From contig NZ_CP071793.1 in assembly GCF_017498545.1 (NCBI RefSeq), forward strand, positions 1,488,001-1,552,000: 64,000 nt of DNA. Direction: 5' to 3'. Position numbers and translations under genes: made by a program. The notes beneath the pieces are model-generated. The model saw nothing but the letters and a program-made list of their open reading frames with translations, had not been told where the DNA came from and made no database searches. This DNA comes from Sulfidibacter corallicola (GTDB taxonomy: Bacteria > Acidobacteriota > Holophagae > Acanthopleuribacterales > Acanthopleuribacteraceae). Numbering within the stretch: position 1 is the first letter of the stretch; each line of letters begins with the position of its first letter. Of this stretch, positions 28,612-36,740 are shown one piece after another.

Positions 28612-29361
28612 ATGACCGCTTCCGGCCGGCACCAGGGCGGCGGGCATTTTCCAACCACTCGTTGGTCCGCGTTCGAGCACCTGAACAGTGGAAGCCAGGA
28701 AGTGCGCCAACGCTCCTTCGAGGCCATCATCGGCGCCTATTGGAAACCGGTCTACAAGTACGTGCGCTTCAAGTGGCACAAATCGTTCGACGACGCAGGG
28801 GACGTGACGCAGGCGTTTTTCACGGCCGCGATCGAAAAAGATTATTTCCAGGGTTTCGATCCCGCCAAGGGCCGTTTCCGCACCTTTTTGAGAGTCTGTG
28901 TCGACCGCTTCGTCCAGAAACAGAACAAGAAGATGGGCAGCCTCAAGCGCGGCGCGGGCTATGGGTTCATCTCCTTTGATTTCGAGGCGGCCGAGCGGGA
29001 GCTGGGTCAAGTGGACGACTCCGGCGCGCTGGATCAGGAAGCGTTTTTTCACCGCGAGTGGGTGCGCGAGCTGTACCGCGTATCGGTCGAGCACTTGCGG
29101 GCGACCCTGTCCGAAGCGGGCAAGGAGACAGATTTCTTGGTATTCGAGGCCTACGACCTGCACGAGGGCGACGAGGCGCGGCCTTCCTATCAACTGCTGG
29201 CCGAGCGTTTCGACATGAGCACCACCCAGGTGACCAACAAGCTGTACGCCGTACGTTCCCGCTTTCGCAACGCGGTCCTGGAAAAATTGCGGGAGCTGAC
29301 CGCCACGGAGGCGGAGTTTCGCGCGGAGGCCCGCTTCGTGCTGGGTGTCGAAGCACCATGA
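28612..29361 (+). CDS. ECF-type RNA polymerase sigma factor
   Basis: 249 residues. The sigma2-like part begins FPTTRWSAF and runs through EAIIGAYWKPVYKYVRFKWHKSFDDAGDVTQAFF, split by a turn; GRFRTFLRVCVDRFVQKQNK matches region 2.4. A sigma4-like helix-turn-helix (YQLLAERFDMSTTQVTNKLY) lies near residues 200-225. The ATG at 28612 is set by AAGGAG 8 bases upstream; the open frame extends further without homology. Its stop overlaps the start of the following Ser/Thr kinase gene (ATGA), so the two are translationally coupled. No anti-sigma factor gene is present; kinase-controlled sigma activity is a reasonable inference. Confidence 0.85.
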   Translation: MTASGRHQGGGHFPTTRWSAFEHLNSGSQEVRQRSFEAIIGAYWKPVYKYVRFKWHKSFDDAGDVTQAFFTAAIEKDYFQGFDPAKGRFRTFLRVCVDRFVQKQNKKMGSLKRGAGYGFISFDFEAAERELGQVDDSGALDQEAFFHREWVRELYRVSVEHLRATLSEAGKETDFLVFEAYDLHEGDEARPSYQLLAERFDMSTTQVTNKLYAVRSRFRNAVLEKLRELTATEAEFRAEARFVLGVEAP

Positions 29362-30392
29362 GTCCCTTGAACGACGGCGTCCTGAACCACCTGCTCCGGG
29401 TCATCGACGAACCGGACCTGAGCTCTACCAAATACCGCATGCACGAGCGACTCGCGAGCGGGGGCATGGGCACGATCTACCTGGCCTACGACGCAGAGCT
29501 GGAGCGACCGGCCGCCGTCAAGGTACTGCACGTCCCCGATCCCTCCGGCGAACTGGAGGCCCGTCTCATTCGGGAAGCCCGCATCATGGCGCGGCTGGAG
29601 CATCCGGGCATCGTGCCCATCCATGAGGTGGGCCGGCTGGCGTGCGGTCGGGTGTTCTGTGCCATGAAGTACGTGCGCGGCCAGCCGCTCGACCGCTACG
29701 TGCGCGACGTACCCGATCTTCAGACACGGCTGCGCCTGTTTCTGAAAATTTGCGAAACCATGGCCTTCGCCCACGACCAGGGCATCATCCACCGCGATTT
29801 GAAACCGGCCAATATCATGGTCGGCCCGTTCGGCGAAGTGTTGGTGATGGACTGGGGTCTGGCCAAATCCCTGGGCACCACGGCGGGCAGCGAATCCGCC
29901 GCGGGGTCGCCGATGGCCGGAGACGATCAACTGACACAGGGGGGTGTGGTTGCCGGTACGCCGGCCTTCATGGCCCCGGAACAGGCCGATGGCCGGGCCC
30001 AGGCGGTGGATGTGCGCGCCGATGTCTACGGCCTCGGAGGCGTGCTCTACTTCCTGTTGACGGGAAAGGCACCGGGAACCAAGGACCGCGAGCATCCCGA
30101 CGGGCAATACGCGCCGGTGATTCGCCCGCGTTTCCGTGATTCGGAGATACCCAAGGCGCTCGACGCCGTCTGCATGAAGGCGCTCGCCACCTTGCCCGAG
30201 CATCGCTACGCCAATGGCAACGCGTTGGCCGAGGAGATCTCCGACTACCTCGATGGCCGCCCGTTGCAAGCCTACCGTCCTCCGCTTTGGAGTCGGGCCG
30301 CGGCCTGGTGCTCGCGCAACAAAGTCCTGCTGGCGCTGCTCGGTGCCTACCTCCTGATGCGATTTCTTTTGATTTTTTTGAGGAAAAGTTAA
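29358..30392 (+). CDS. Ser/Thr protein kinase with C-terminal membrane anchor
   Basis: 344 residues. The kinase domain spans about 25-300, with glycine loop LASGGMGTIYLA, catalytic lysine AAVKVL, GIIHRDLKPANIMV, MDWGLAK (in place of DFG, common in bacterial Hanks-type kinases) and PAFMAPEQADG. A hydrophobic C-terminal helix (VLLALLGAYLLMRFLLIFL) ends the protein, so the catalytic part faces the cytoplasm. It lacks the extracellular or TPR domain of its relatives at 31776 and 46610. Its start overlaps the sigma factor stop by 4 bases. It likely phosphorylates or regulates the coupled ECF factor. Confidence 0.88.
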   Translation: MSPLNDGVLNHLLRVIDEPDLSSTKYRMHERLASGGMGTIYLAYDAELERPAAVKVLHVPDPSGELEARLIREARIMARLEHPGIVPIHEVGRLACGRVFCAMKYVRGQPLDRYVRDVPDLQTRLRLFLKICETMAFAHDQGIIHRDLKPANIMVGPFGEVLVMDWGLAKSLGTTAGSESAAGSPMAGDDQLTQGGVVAGTPAFMAPEQADGRAQAVDVRADVYGLGGVLYFLLTGKAPGTKDREHPDGQYAPVIRPRFRDSEIPKALDAVCMKALATLPEHRYANGNALAEEISDYLDGRPLQAYRPPLWSRAAAWCSRNKVLLALLGAYLLMRFLLIFLRKS

Positions 30393-30561
30393 AGGACCTT
30401 CCAACCGTTGGGTAATACCTGAATTGAGCGATTCTTGGCGGCGCCCATCGCGGGTGGGTCGTCTCGCTGTCGGTGCCCGTTCCAGCCTGGCTCCTCGAAA
30501 GAATGCGGATGATCACAAGCGCGAACGGGCCCGAGTCAATCGATTCAACAAGGAGAGAGAC

Positions 30562-30927
30562 ATGTCCAAATTGACACTTGGTATCGTGCTCGGAGGGATT
30601 CTGGGATTGCTGGATGGCCTATCTACGTTTTTTGTGCCGGAGGCGGCCGACATGATGGTGCAAATCATCGTGGGTTCCACCTTGAAGGGGTTGGTGACCG
30701 GCGTGATCATCGGCTACTTCGCGGTGAAACGCAAAGCGCTTTGGACGGGCATTTTTCTGGGACTCGGCGTGGGTTTGTTCCTCAGTTACCTGGCCGCGCT
30801 CATGCCCGACCCCTCCGGTCAGCACCACTACTTCGAGATCATGCTTCCCGGCGGCATCCTCGGTGCGGTCGTCGGTTTCGCCACCCAGAAATTCGGCCGG
30901 CAGTCCGCCGGTACCGCCAACGCTTGA
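30562..30927 (+). CDS. Small multi-pass membrane protein
   Basis: 121 residues with about four hydrophobic segments: LGIVLGGILGLLDGLSTFFV, MVQIIVGSTLKGLVTGVIIG, ALWTGIFLGLGVGLFLSYLA and MLPGGILGAVVGFATQK. Glycines are regularly spaced (glycine-zipper-like). I do not recognise the family. AAGGAGAG precedes the ATG at 30562. The next gene begins 16 bases downstream on the same strand, so the two are probably co-transcribed. Confidence 0.7.
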   Translation: MSKLTLGIVLGGILGLLDGLSTFFVPEAADMMVQIIVGSTLKGLVTGVIIGYFAVKRKALWTGIFLGLGVGLFLSYLAALMPDPSGQHHYFEIMLPGGILGAVVGFATQKFGRQSAGTANA

Positions 30928-30943
30928 GTCGAAGGGAGCCGTC

Positions 30944-31519
30944 ATGAAAAGAACGCGTTCGATCTCTTCATCGTTGATGTGGGTTCTGCTGTTCGGGGTA
31001 ACCGCCATGGCGGGCGAAGGCGCACCGGGTTCCGCCGAATCGGGAACCGCGACCGCGAAAGCCGGCCCGTTCGGGCTTCTGGATCGATTGGTCGGTGAAT
31101 GGCGTGGCCTGGGCGTTTTTCCCGATCGCAAAGGCTACATCCACAAAACCTATGCCTTCGAGTTGGGCCGTAAGTACCTGGTGGAACGGACCATCGACAT
31201 GTGGCCACCCAAGGAGCCAAGCCCCGATTTCCACATTCACCGAGACATTTCCTTTTTCTATCTCGACGGTGGCCAAATCAAGGTCAAGAGTTTTCATGGC
31301 GAGGGTTTCGTCTGGAATGCCGAGGTGACGCTGGGCGAGGCTGGTGAATCGTTCGTGATCGAAACGCGATCGGTGGAAGGTGGCCCGCCCGGGTTTCGTG
31401 CACGCGTCAGCTACACCTTCAAAGGGCCGGATTCCCTCGAGGCAGTGTTCGCCTTGGGCATGCCCGGACAGCCGCTGAAAGTATTGGAAAACCTCACCTT
31501 GAAGCGCATGAGCCGATAG
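30944..31519 (+). CDS. Secreted beta-barrel-like hypothetical protein (DUF1579-like)
   Basis: 191 residues. A signal peptide (RTRSISSSLMWVLLFGVTAMA) is followed by a short linker and a domain starting LLDRLVGEWRGLGVF, the usual opening of small calycin-like/DUF1579-type barrels. The barrel continues with strands KTYAFELGRKYLVERT and FHIHRDISFFYLDGGQIKV and ends SLEAVFALGMPGQPLKVLE. Such proteins are generally periplasmic and some bind lipid-like or heme ligands; nothing here proves a ligand. AAGGGAG lies before the ATG. Likely in an operon with the preceding membrane protein. Confidence 0.7.
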   Translation: MKRTRSISSSLMWVLLFGVTAMAGEGAPGSAESGTATAKAGPFGLLDRLVGEWRGLGVFPDRKGYIHKTYAFELGRKYLVERTIDMWPPKEPSPDFHIHRDISFFYLDGGQIKVKSFHGEGFVWNAEVTLGEAGESFVIETRSVEGGPPGFRARVSYTFKGPDSLEAVFALGMPGQPLKVLENLTLKRMSR

Positions 31520-31775
31520 GTGGTGCCCGTCCGGACTCGGAAAGATCGCCACGGTCAGGTCGGTTCGACTGGATGGGCACGTTTCGGGTTTCGAGCCTCA
31601 GGTCATCGCAGGCCGTTCGGGTGCCGGCCGGTGTCCGGTCACGTGCCGGCATCGGTCGCGGCGATTCCGGCATCGAGAACGAAGGAAAAGGCAGGTTGGT
31701 GGCGCTTCTTGAGGAAGAGGCGCTCGAAACCGAATGTTACATGTAAGCCCCACTTCTTCTCGACCTAGAGGCACG

Positions 31776-34700
31776 ATGCACGACGCAGACGACAAACCTT
31801 CGAACGATCCAGGGGATTCCGGCGATCCATCAACCCGAAAAGCTCGCGAACTCTTCCACCTCTTGCAAGAGCGGAATCCCGAATCGTTGGAACAATGGTT
31901 GATCGCCTACACGGACGATGTCGATCCCGGCATGAGTCGGCATCTCAAAGAGCTGCTGGACCGCGAAGCGACCGCGTCCACCACCCCGGTCGACAGTGAG
32001 AGCGAGCCCGATTCCCAGCCTGGAAAGGAGCCCGACGATGCGGCGACCATCGCCGATGCGGAGGAGGTCTCGACCACGCGCGGTGTGCTCGAACCCGGCG
32101 CCCGCTGCGGCCCCTTCCGCATCGAAGAGAAAATCGCCGAGGGCGGCATGGGCAACGTGTACTTCGCCACCCGCGATGACGACCTGGATTTGAAGGTCGC
32201 ACTCAAGACCCTCTTTTGCTGGCACCAAGGAGCACTGAACCAATTCAAGAAAGAAAGCAAAATTCTCTCGGGCCTGAAACACCCCAACATCGCGCACCTC
32301 ATCGATGCGGGGATCCTTGCTTCCGGCCAACCCTGGCTGGCCGTGGAATACGTGGAGGGTCAGACCCTCGATGTCTACCTGGCGAAACGCCAACCGGACT
32401 TCAAGGCGCGACTCCAGCTCTTCCTGAAGATCTGCGACGCCCTGAGCCACGCCCATCAGCAGATGGTGATCCACAAGGACTTGAAGCCATGGAACATCAT
32501 GGTGATGGCCGATGGCGAGCCCAAACTGCTCGATTTCGGCGTGGCGGCCACCCTCAATCCGGAAACCGGTGAGCAGTTCACGATGGCCGTCGGCCAGGAC
32601 CGCATGATGACCCCCGAGTACGCCTCGCCCGAGCAGATCAAGGGGATGCGGCTGAATGCCGCTTCCGACGTCTTCAGCCTGGGTGTCCTGCTCTACGAAA
32701 TGTTGACGGGCCGACGCCCCTACATCTTCAGGTCGCGGCAGATCCTGGACCTGGTGCACCTCATCGATCAGGTCTCGATTGCCAAACCCAGCACGGTCCG
32801 ACCCAAGAAGGGGAGCCTCGGCCCCTTTTCGAAACAGTTGCGCGGAGACCTGGACACGATTTTGTTGAAAGCGTTGGAGCGGGACCCGAAACGACGCTAT
32901 TCCAGCGTGGAAGCACTTGCCGCGGACATCCGTGGCTTCCTGTTGGGGCTGCCGATCGCGGCGCGCCCCGCCACCCGAACCTATCGCCTGCGCAAGTTCA
33001 TCGCACGAAATCCATGGCCGGTGAGCCTCGGCTTGGGATTGTCGGTGTTTTTGCTGCTCTTTACGGCCTATGCCCAACACCAGCGTTCCCTGCTCACCAT
33101 GGAACGGGATCTCGCCACCAGGGAAAAGCGAACGGCGGAACACATCACCGACTTCCTGGTGTCGCTTTTCGAGCAGGCCGATCCCGATCTGGCGCCCAGC
33201 GGCGAGGTCAGTGCGTTCGAGGTCGTGGAGAACGGCCGACGCCAGGTGGATGTCGTGCTGGCGGACCAGGCGGAGGTTCAGGCGCGGCTCATGACCACCA
33301 TGGGACGGGTCTACCGGGCGCTGGGGCACCACGAAGCGTCGCAAGAGCTGCTGGCGCAGGCGGTTTCCCGATTGGAGGGTATCGGCGGCGATCTGGACCC
33401 GGCCCGCCTGGAGCTGGTGCGCACGCTTCAGGAACGGGGCGATTACGAATCGGCCGAGGCGCAATTGGATCGGATGGCCGGAGCGTTGGGCGCTCAGAAC
33501 GATCCGCTGAAGCGGGCTCGCCTGGACCATGCGAAGGGCCGCTTGTGGTTCTTGCGCGGTTCCTACCTGCAAGCGTCCGATGCCTACGACGCCGTCGCCG
33601 ATCGCCTGGACCTGTACCCACTCGCCGAGCGGCTGGTTTTTCGGCGGGATCGGGCCGAGCTGCTGTCCGCCCTGGCGTTATCCGATCGCGCCATCGAAGA
33701 ATTGCAGGCCCTGTTGGGCGACCAACGCGAGCATTACGGACCGACCCATTCGGAGGTGGCCCGAACCCTTGCGGCCATGGGAGAAGAAGCGCTCTATAAA
33801 GGAGATCTGGACGAAGCGGAACGGTTCTTCGAGCAGTCCGAAGCGATGTACCGGAAACTGTTTGGCGATCGCCATCCGCACATCGTCGGATGTCTCATTC
33901 GGCGTGGGCGCGTCATCAAGGGCCGAGGTGACTACGAAAAGGCCGAGCCTCTGTACCGCGAAGCTCGAGCCCTGGCCGAAACTTCGTTGGGGGAGAACCA
34001 TCCCGAGGTGGCCTCGACCATCAGCGAATTGGGCGTTTTACTCCATGACAAGGGCGATTTCCCAGAGGCTGAAGACCTGCTGCGAAAAGCGTTGGCGATG
34101 CGTCTCGATTTGTTGGGCGATCGCCATCCGGCGGTTGCCGGAAGTCTCATCGAATTGGCGATTCTCTTAAACCACAAAACGGATTTTGCCGCGGCCGAAC
34201 CCATGTATCGCCGCGCTCTGGCCATGAATCTGGATATTTTCGGGGAAAAGCACCCCGACGTGGCCACTGCCCTCAATGATTTGGCCCTGTTCCTGGGAAA
34301 GAAAGGCGATTACGAGGAAGCAGAGGCGCTTTTTCGACGCGCCCTGGACATGCGCACCGAGCTCCTGGGCCCACGGCACATCGCGGTAGCCGAATGCCTC
34401 AACAACATTGCGGCCCTGAAACGCATGCAGGGCGAATATCAAGAGGCCATCGCGATGTTTCGCAAGGCCTTGGACCTGTATGTCGAACTCTTGGGCGAGA
34501 GGCACCCTTCCGCCCTCCATGCGCTCAACAATCTCGCGGTGATGCTGCACCTGGAGGGCGATTACGAGGCAGCGGAGACTTTGTATCGACGCAATTTGGC
34601 GATCTCGACCGAACTCCTCGGTGAAGACCATCCCGATGTGGCCCTGCACCGCTACAACCTGTCGTTCCTGCTTCGGGTTCGCGGCGATTACACGGCCGCC

Positions 34701-35465
34701 GGACCCATCCTGGAACAGGCGTTGGCCGGCTACCAAAAGTCTTTCGGTCCCGATCACATCCAGATCATGAAGTGTATCCACGGTCTCGGTGACCTGGCCC
34801 GACTGGGCGGCGATCTGGCGCTGGCCGAATCGCACTACCGAGAGAGTCTCGCCATGGGCGAGCGTTTGCTCAAGGACAAGCACGTCTACCTGACCCACAT
34901 TCGCACGATGCTGGCGAAATTGCTGGTGTTGCGGGGCAAGCTCGACGAAGCGGGGTCCCTCCTGCGCCGGGCCGAAGCGGATGCGGGCACTTTGCAGGAC
35001 AACCGCCACCTCGTCCGCGTGCGCTACGAGAAGGCCCATTGGGCCCGACTTCGCGGTGACCTGGAAGAAGCCGAATCGCTCGCGCGCGAGGTACTGCTCG
35101 AGCGGCGCAAGTTCCTGAAGGAAAATCACGCGGGCATCGCCGGAGCCCTCGTGACGTTGGCCCACGTGTTGGTCGATTCGGGACGGCCGGAAGAAGCCCT
35201 GCCGCTGGTGGAGGAGGCCGAATCGATTTTTGCCGAGGCCTTCATGCCCGATCACGAAAAGCAGTACACCACCGCCTCGCTACGCGGCCAAATCCTTTTC
35301 CGGCTCGGGCGTGTCGGCGAGGCGGGACCGGTACTGGAGCAGGCCTACGATGCGCTGGTAACGCGTTTGGGGAAAACCCATTACGACACGCGCGATGCCG
35401 AGCTGCGATTGGCGGAGGCGCGCGCTCCCTCCGAAGAACGGGTCCCGTCCCGAGCCAAGAGATAG
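31776..35465 (+). CDS. Ser/Thr protein kinase with transmembrane helix and long TPR tail
   Basis: 1229 residues. N-terminal 105 residues are acidic and low in homology. The kinase domain follows (about 110-385): EGGMGNVYFA, VALKTL, MVIHKDLKPWNIMV, LLDFGVA, MTPEYASPEQIKG. The catalytic loop is HKD (233-235) rather than HRD, so the arginine that usually contacts the activation loop is missing. A transmembrane helix (VSLGLGLSVFLLLFTAYA, about 412-430) leads to a region of more than ten TPR units rich in HP-V-A-LN-LA patterns (about 520-1200). It probably senses or docks proteins through the TPR region. AGAGG precedes the ATG at 31776. The next gene starts 12 bases downstream. Confidence 0.9.
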   Translation: MHDADDKPSNDPGDSGDPSTRKARELFHLLQERNPESLEQWLIAYTDDVDPGMSRHLKELLDREATASTTPVDSESEPDSQPGKEPDDAATIADAEEVSTTRGVLEPGARCGPFRIEEKIAEGGMGNVYFATRDDDLDLKVALKTLFCWHQGALNQFKKESKILSGLKHPNIAHLIDAGILASGQPWLAVEYVEGQTLDVYLAKRQPDFKARLQLFLKICDALSHAHQQMVIHKDLKPWNIMVMADGEPKLLDFGVAATLNPETGEQFTMAVGQDRMMTPEYASPEQIKGMRLNAASDVFSLGVLLYEMLTGRRPYIFRSRQILDLVHLIDQVSIAKPSTVRPKKGSLGPFSKQLRGDLDTILLKALERDPKRRYSSVEALAADIRGFLLGLPIAARPATRTYRLRKFIARNPWPVSLGLGLSVFLLLFTAYAQHQRSLLTMERDLATREKRTAEHITDFLVSLFEQADPDLAPSGEVSAFEVVENGRRQVDVVLADQAEVQARLMTTMGRVYRALGHHEASQELLAQAVSRLEGIGGDLDPARLELVRTLQERGDYESAEAQLDRMAGALGAQNDPLKRARLDHAKGRLWFLRGSYLQASDAYDAVADRLDLYPLAERLVFRRDRAELLSALALSDRAIEELQALLGDQREHYGPTHSEVARTLAAMGEEALYKGDLDEAERFFEQSEAMYRKLFGDRHPHIVGCLIRRGRVIKGRGDYEKAEPLYREARALAETSLGENHPEVASTISELGVLLHDKGDFPEAEDLLRKALAMRLDLLGDRHPAVAGSLIELAILLNHKTDFAAAEPMYRRALAMNLDIFGEKHPDVATALNDLALFLGKKGDYEEAEALFRRALDMRTELLGPRHIAVAECLNNIAALKRMQGEYQEAIAMFRKALDLYVELLGERHPSALHALNNLAVMLHLEGDYEAAETLYRRNLAISTELLGEDHPDVALHRYNLSFLLRVRGDYTAAGPILEQALAGYQKSFGPDHIQIMKCIHGLGDLARLGGDLALAESHYRESLAMGERLLKDKHVYLTHIRTMLAKLLVLRGKLDEAGSLLRRAEADAGTLQDNRHLVRVRYEKAHWARLRGDLEEAESLAREVLLERRKFLKENHAGIAGALVTLAHVLVDSGRPEEALPLVEEAESIFAEAFMPDHEKQYTTASLRGQILFRLGRVGEAGPVLEQAYDALVTRLGKTHYDTRDAELRLAEARAPSEERVPSRAKR

Positions 35466-35477
35466 CGGGTCGCGCTC

Positions 35478-36014
35478 ATGCACCGTTCGGCACAGGGCTT
35501 CACCGTCGTTTCGGGCGGTCAGACGGGCGTCGACCAAGCCGGCTTGCGGGCCGCGCGCGACCGGGGATTGGCTACCGGTGGATGGTGCCCCCCGGGAAGT
35601 ACCTGTGAGTCCGGGAAGATTCCGGGCCAGTTCGGTTTGATGCCGACGCCGCGCGAGTGCGCCGACTCGGCGCCCGATATCCCGCGTTCATTGCGTACCG
35701 AATGGAATGTGCGGGATTCGGATGGCACCCTGATCCTGCTGCAAGCGGACCTCGATATGGATCCGGGCACGGGCTGGACCCGGCAATGCGCGGATCGTTA
35801 CGACAAACCCTTGCTCGTTTGCGATCCCCGATCGCCGAGCACCGCCGATCGGGTCCGTGCCTGGCTGCGTCGGCATCGGATTCGGGTGCTGAACGTGGCC
35901 GGTCCCAGTGAAAGCCGTGCGCCGGGCGTCGGTGTCGCGACCTATGCGACCCTGTATGCCGCTTTTTCAACCGCGAGCGATTCGGGCCACGACGACCCAT
36001 CCGGCAACGGGTAA
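35478..36014 (+). CDS. Putative molybdenum carrier / SLOG-family protein
   Basis: 178 residues. The opening VVSGGQTGVDQAGLRAARD matches the family annotated as putative molybdenum carrier (PF12694), a SLOG-type Rossmann fold related to DprA/LOG nucleotide-binding proteins. A GGWCPPG loop and the terminal GVGVATYATL helix fit the same family. Despite the annotation, most members have no demonstrated molybdenum role, and nucleotide or nucleotide-sugar binding is likely. The gene begins 12 bases after the kinase-TPR gene and could be co-transcribed. A weak ribosome site is present. Confidence 0.8.
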   Translation: MHRSAQGFTVVSGGQTGVDQAGLRAARDRGLATGGWCPPGSTCESGKIPGQFGLMPTPRECADSAPDIPRSLRTEWNVRDSDGTLILLQADLDMDPGTGWTRQCADRYDKPLLVCDPRSPSTADRVRAWLRRHRIRVLNVAGPSESRAPGVGVATYATLYAAFSTASDSGHDDPSGNG

Positions 36015-36030
36015 ACGGTGTTTCACTCTT

Positions 36031-36590
36031 GAAACAAAGTATGTAAAGTTCGAAGGTAACGCTAAAAATCTCTGGTGGAACAAGCTGCGTTTGGAGCGTC
36101 CGAATGCGGAGAGATTCGTCGTGCCAGGTAGGGGCATCAGGAGCGGTAAGCCCGCCGGATGAACTAGTCGAAGTAATCCAGGCGAGGAGTTCCCGCGTGC
36201 GGTGAGGATTGCCATTGCCGCAGGTTGGGTACGGCCGGTATGGCCGCTGGCCCGACTTTTCGAAGCGATCAAACCTACGTAAATACGAAACGCCAAAGAG
36301 CGAAGCATCAATAGAAGCAGGAGCTTCGGAATGTGCGACCAGCGGTCGCACCTACCTGGCCTTATCGGCCCTGCACGACGACCCTCTCAGGCAGCCGAGA
36401 ACAGCATGATGGCTCGCTTCGCATTGTTTCTTTCTCGAAATCAAGCTAGGCGCACACCCCGTTTGTTCGTTGCTCTTATTTAACAAACTGTGTAAAGTTC
36501 GATGATAAAGCTAAAAACCTAAAATGACGGATGTTCGGGGAGTTCGTCAATAAATGTCGGCCCAGCGGGCCAACCTACTGCGACGACGCC
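36031..36590. repeat. REP-like palindrome array B
   Basis: One degenerate plus-oriented element (about 36117-36165, stem interrupted) and one intact inverted element (36333-36360, GTGCGACC/GGTCGCAC, with a short insertion before its CACGACG end). A second inverted element at 36556-36587 has a new stem, GTCGGCCC/GGGCCAAC, with the same AGC loop. A module containing GTAAAGTTCGA and GCTAAAAA occurs at both sides (36031-36070 and 36482-36520) and again at the end of array C. No gene is present between 36015 and 36740. Confidence 0.85.
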
Positions 36591-36740
36591 CTTCTCGTGA
36601 ATGCGGGATCTCCCTAGCGATTCGCTTCGGTTAGCTTCCCACTTGGAACCCAGTGGCCGGTGTGCCGGTGGTTCGGCAATCCGGCCATCGGCCATGGCGG
36701 CGATTCCGTGGTGTCAGCCGAGCTTTGTTCGGTTCCGAGA

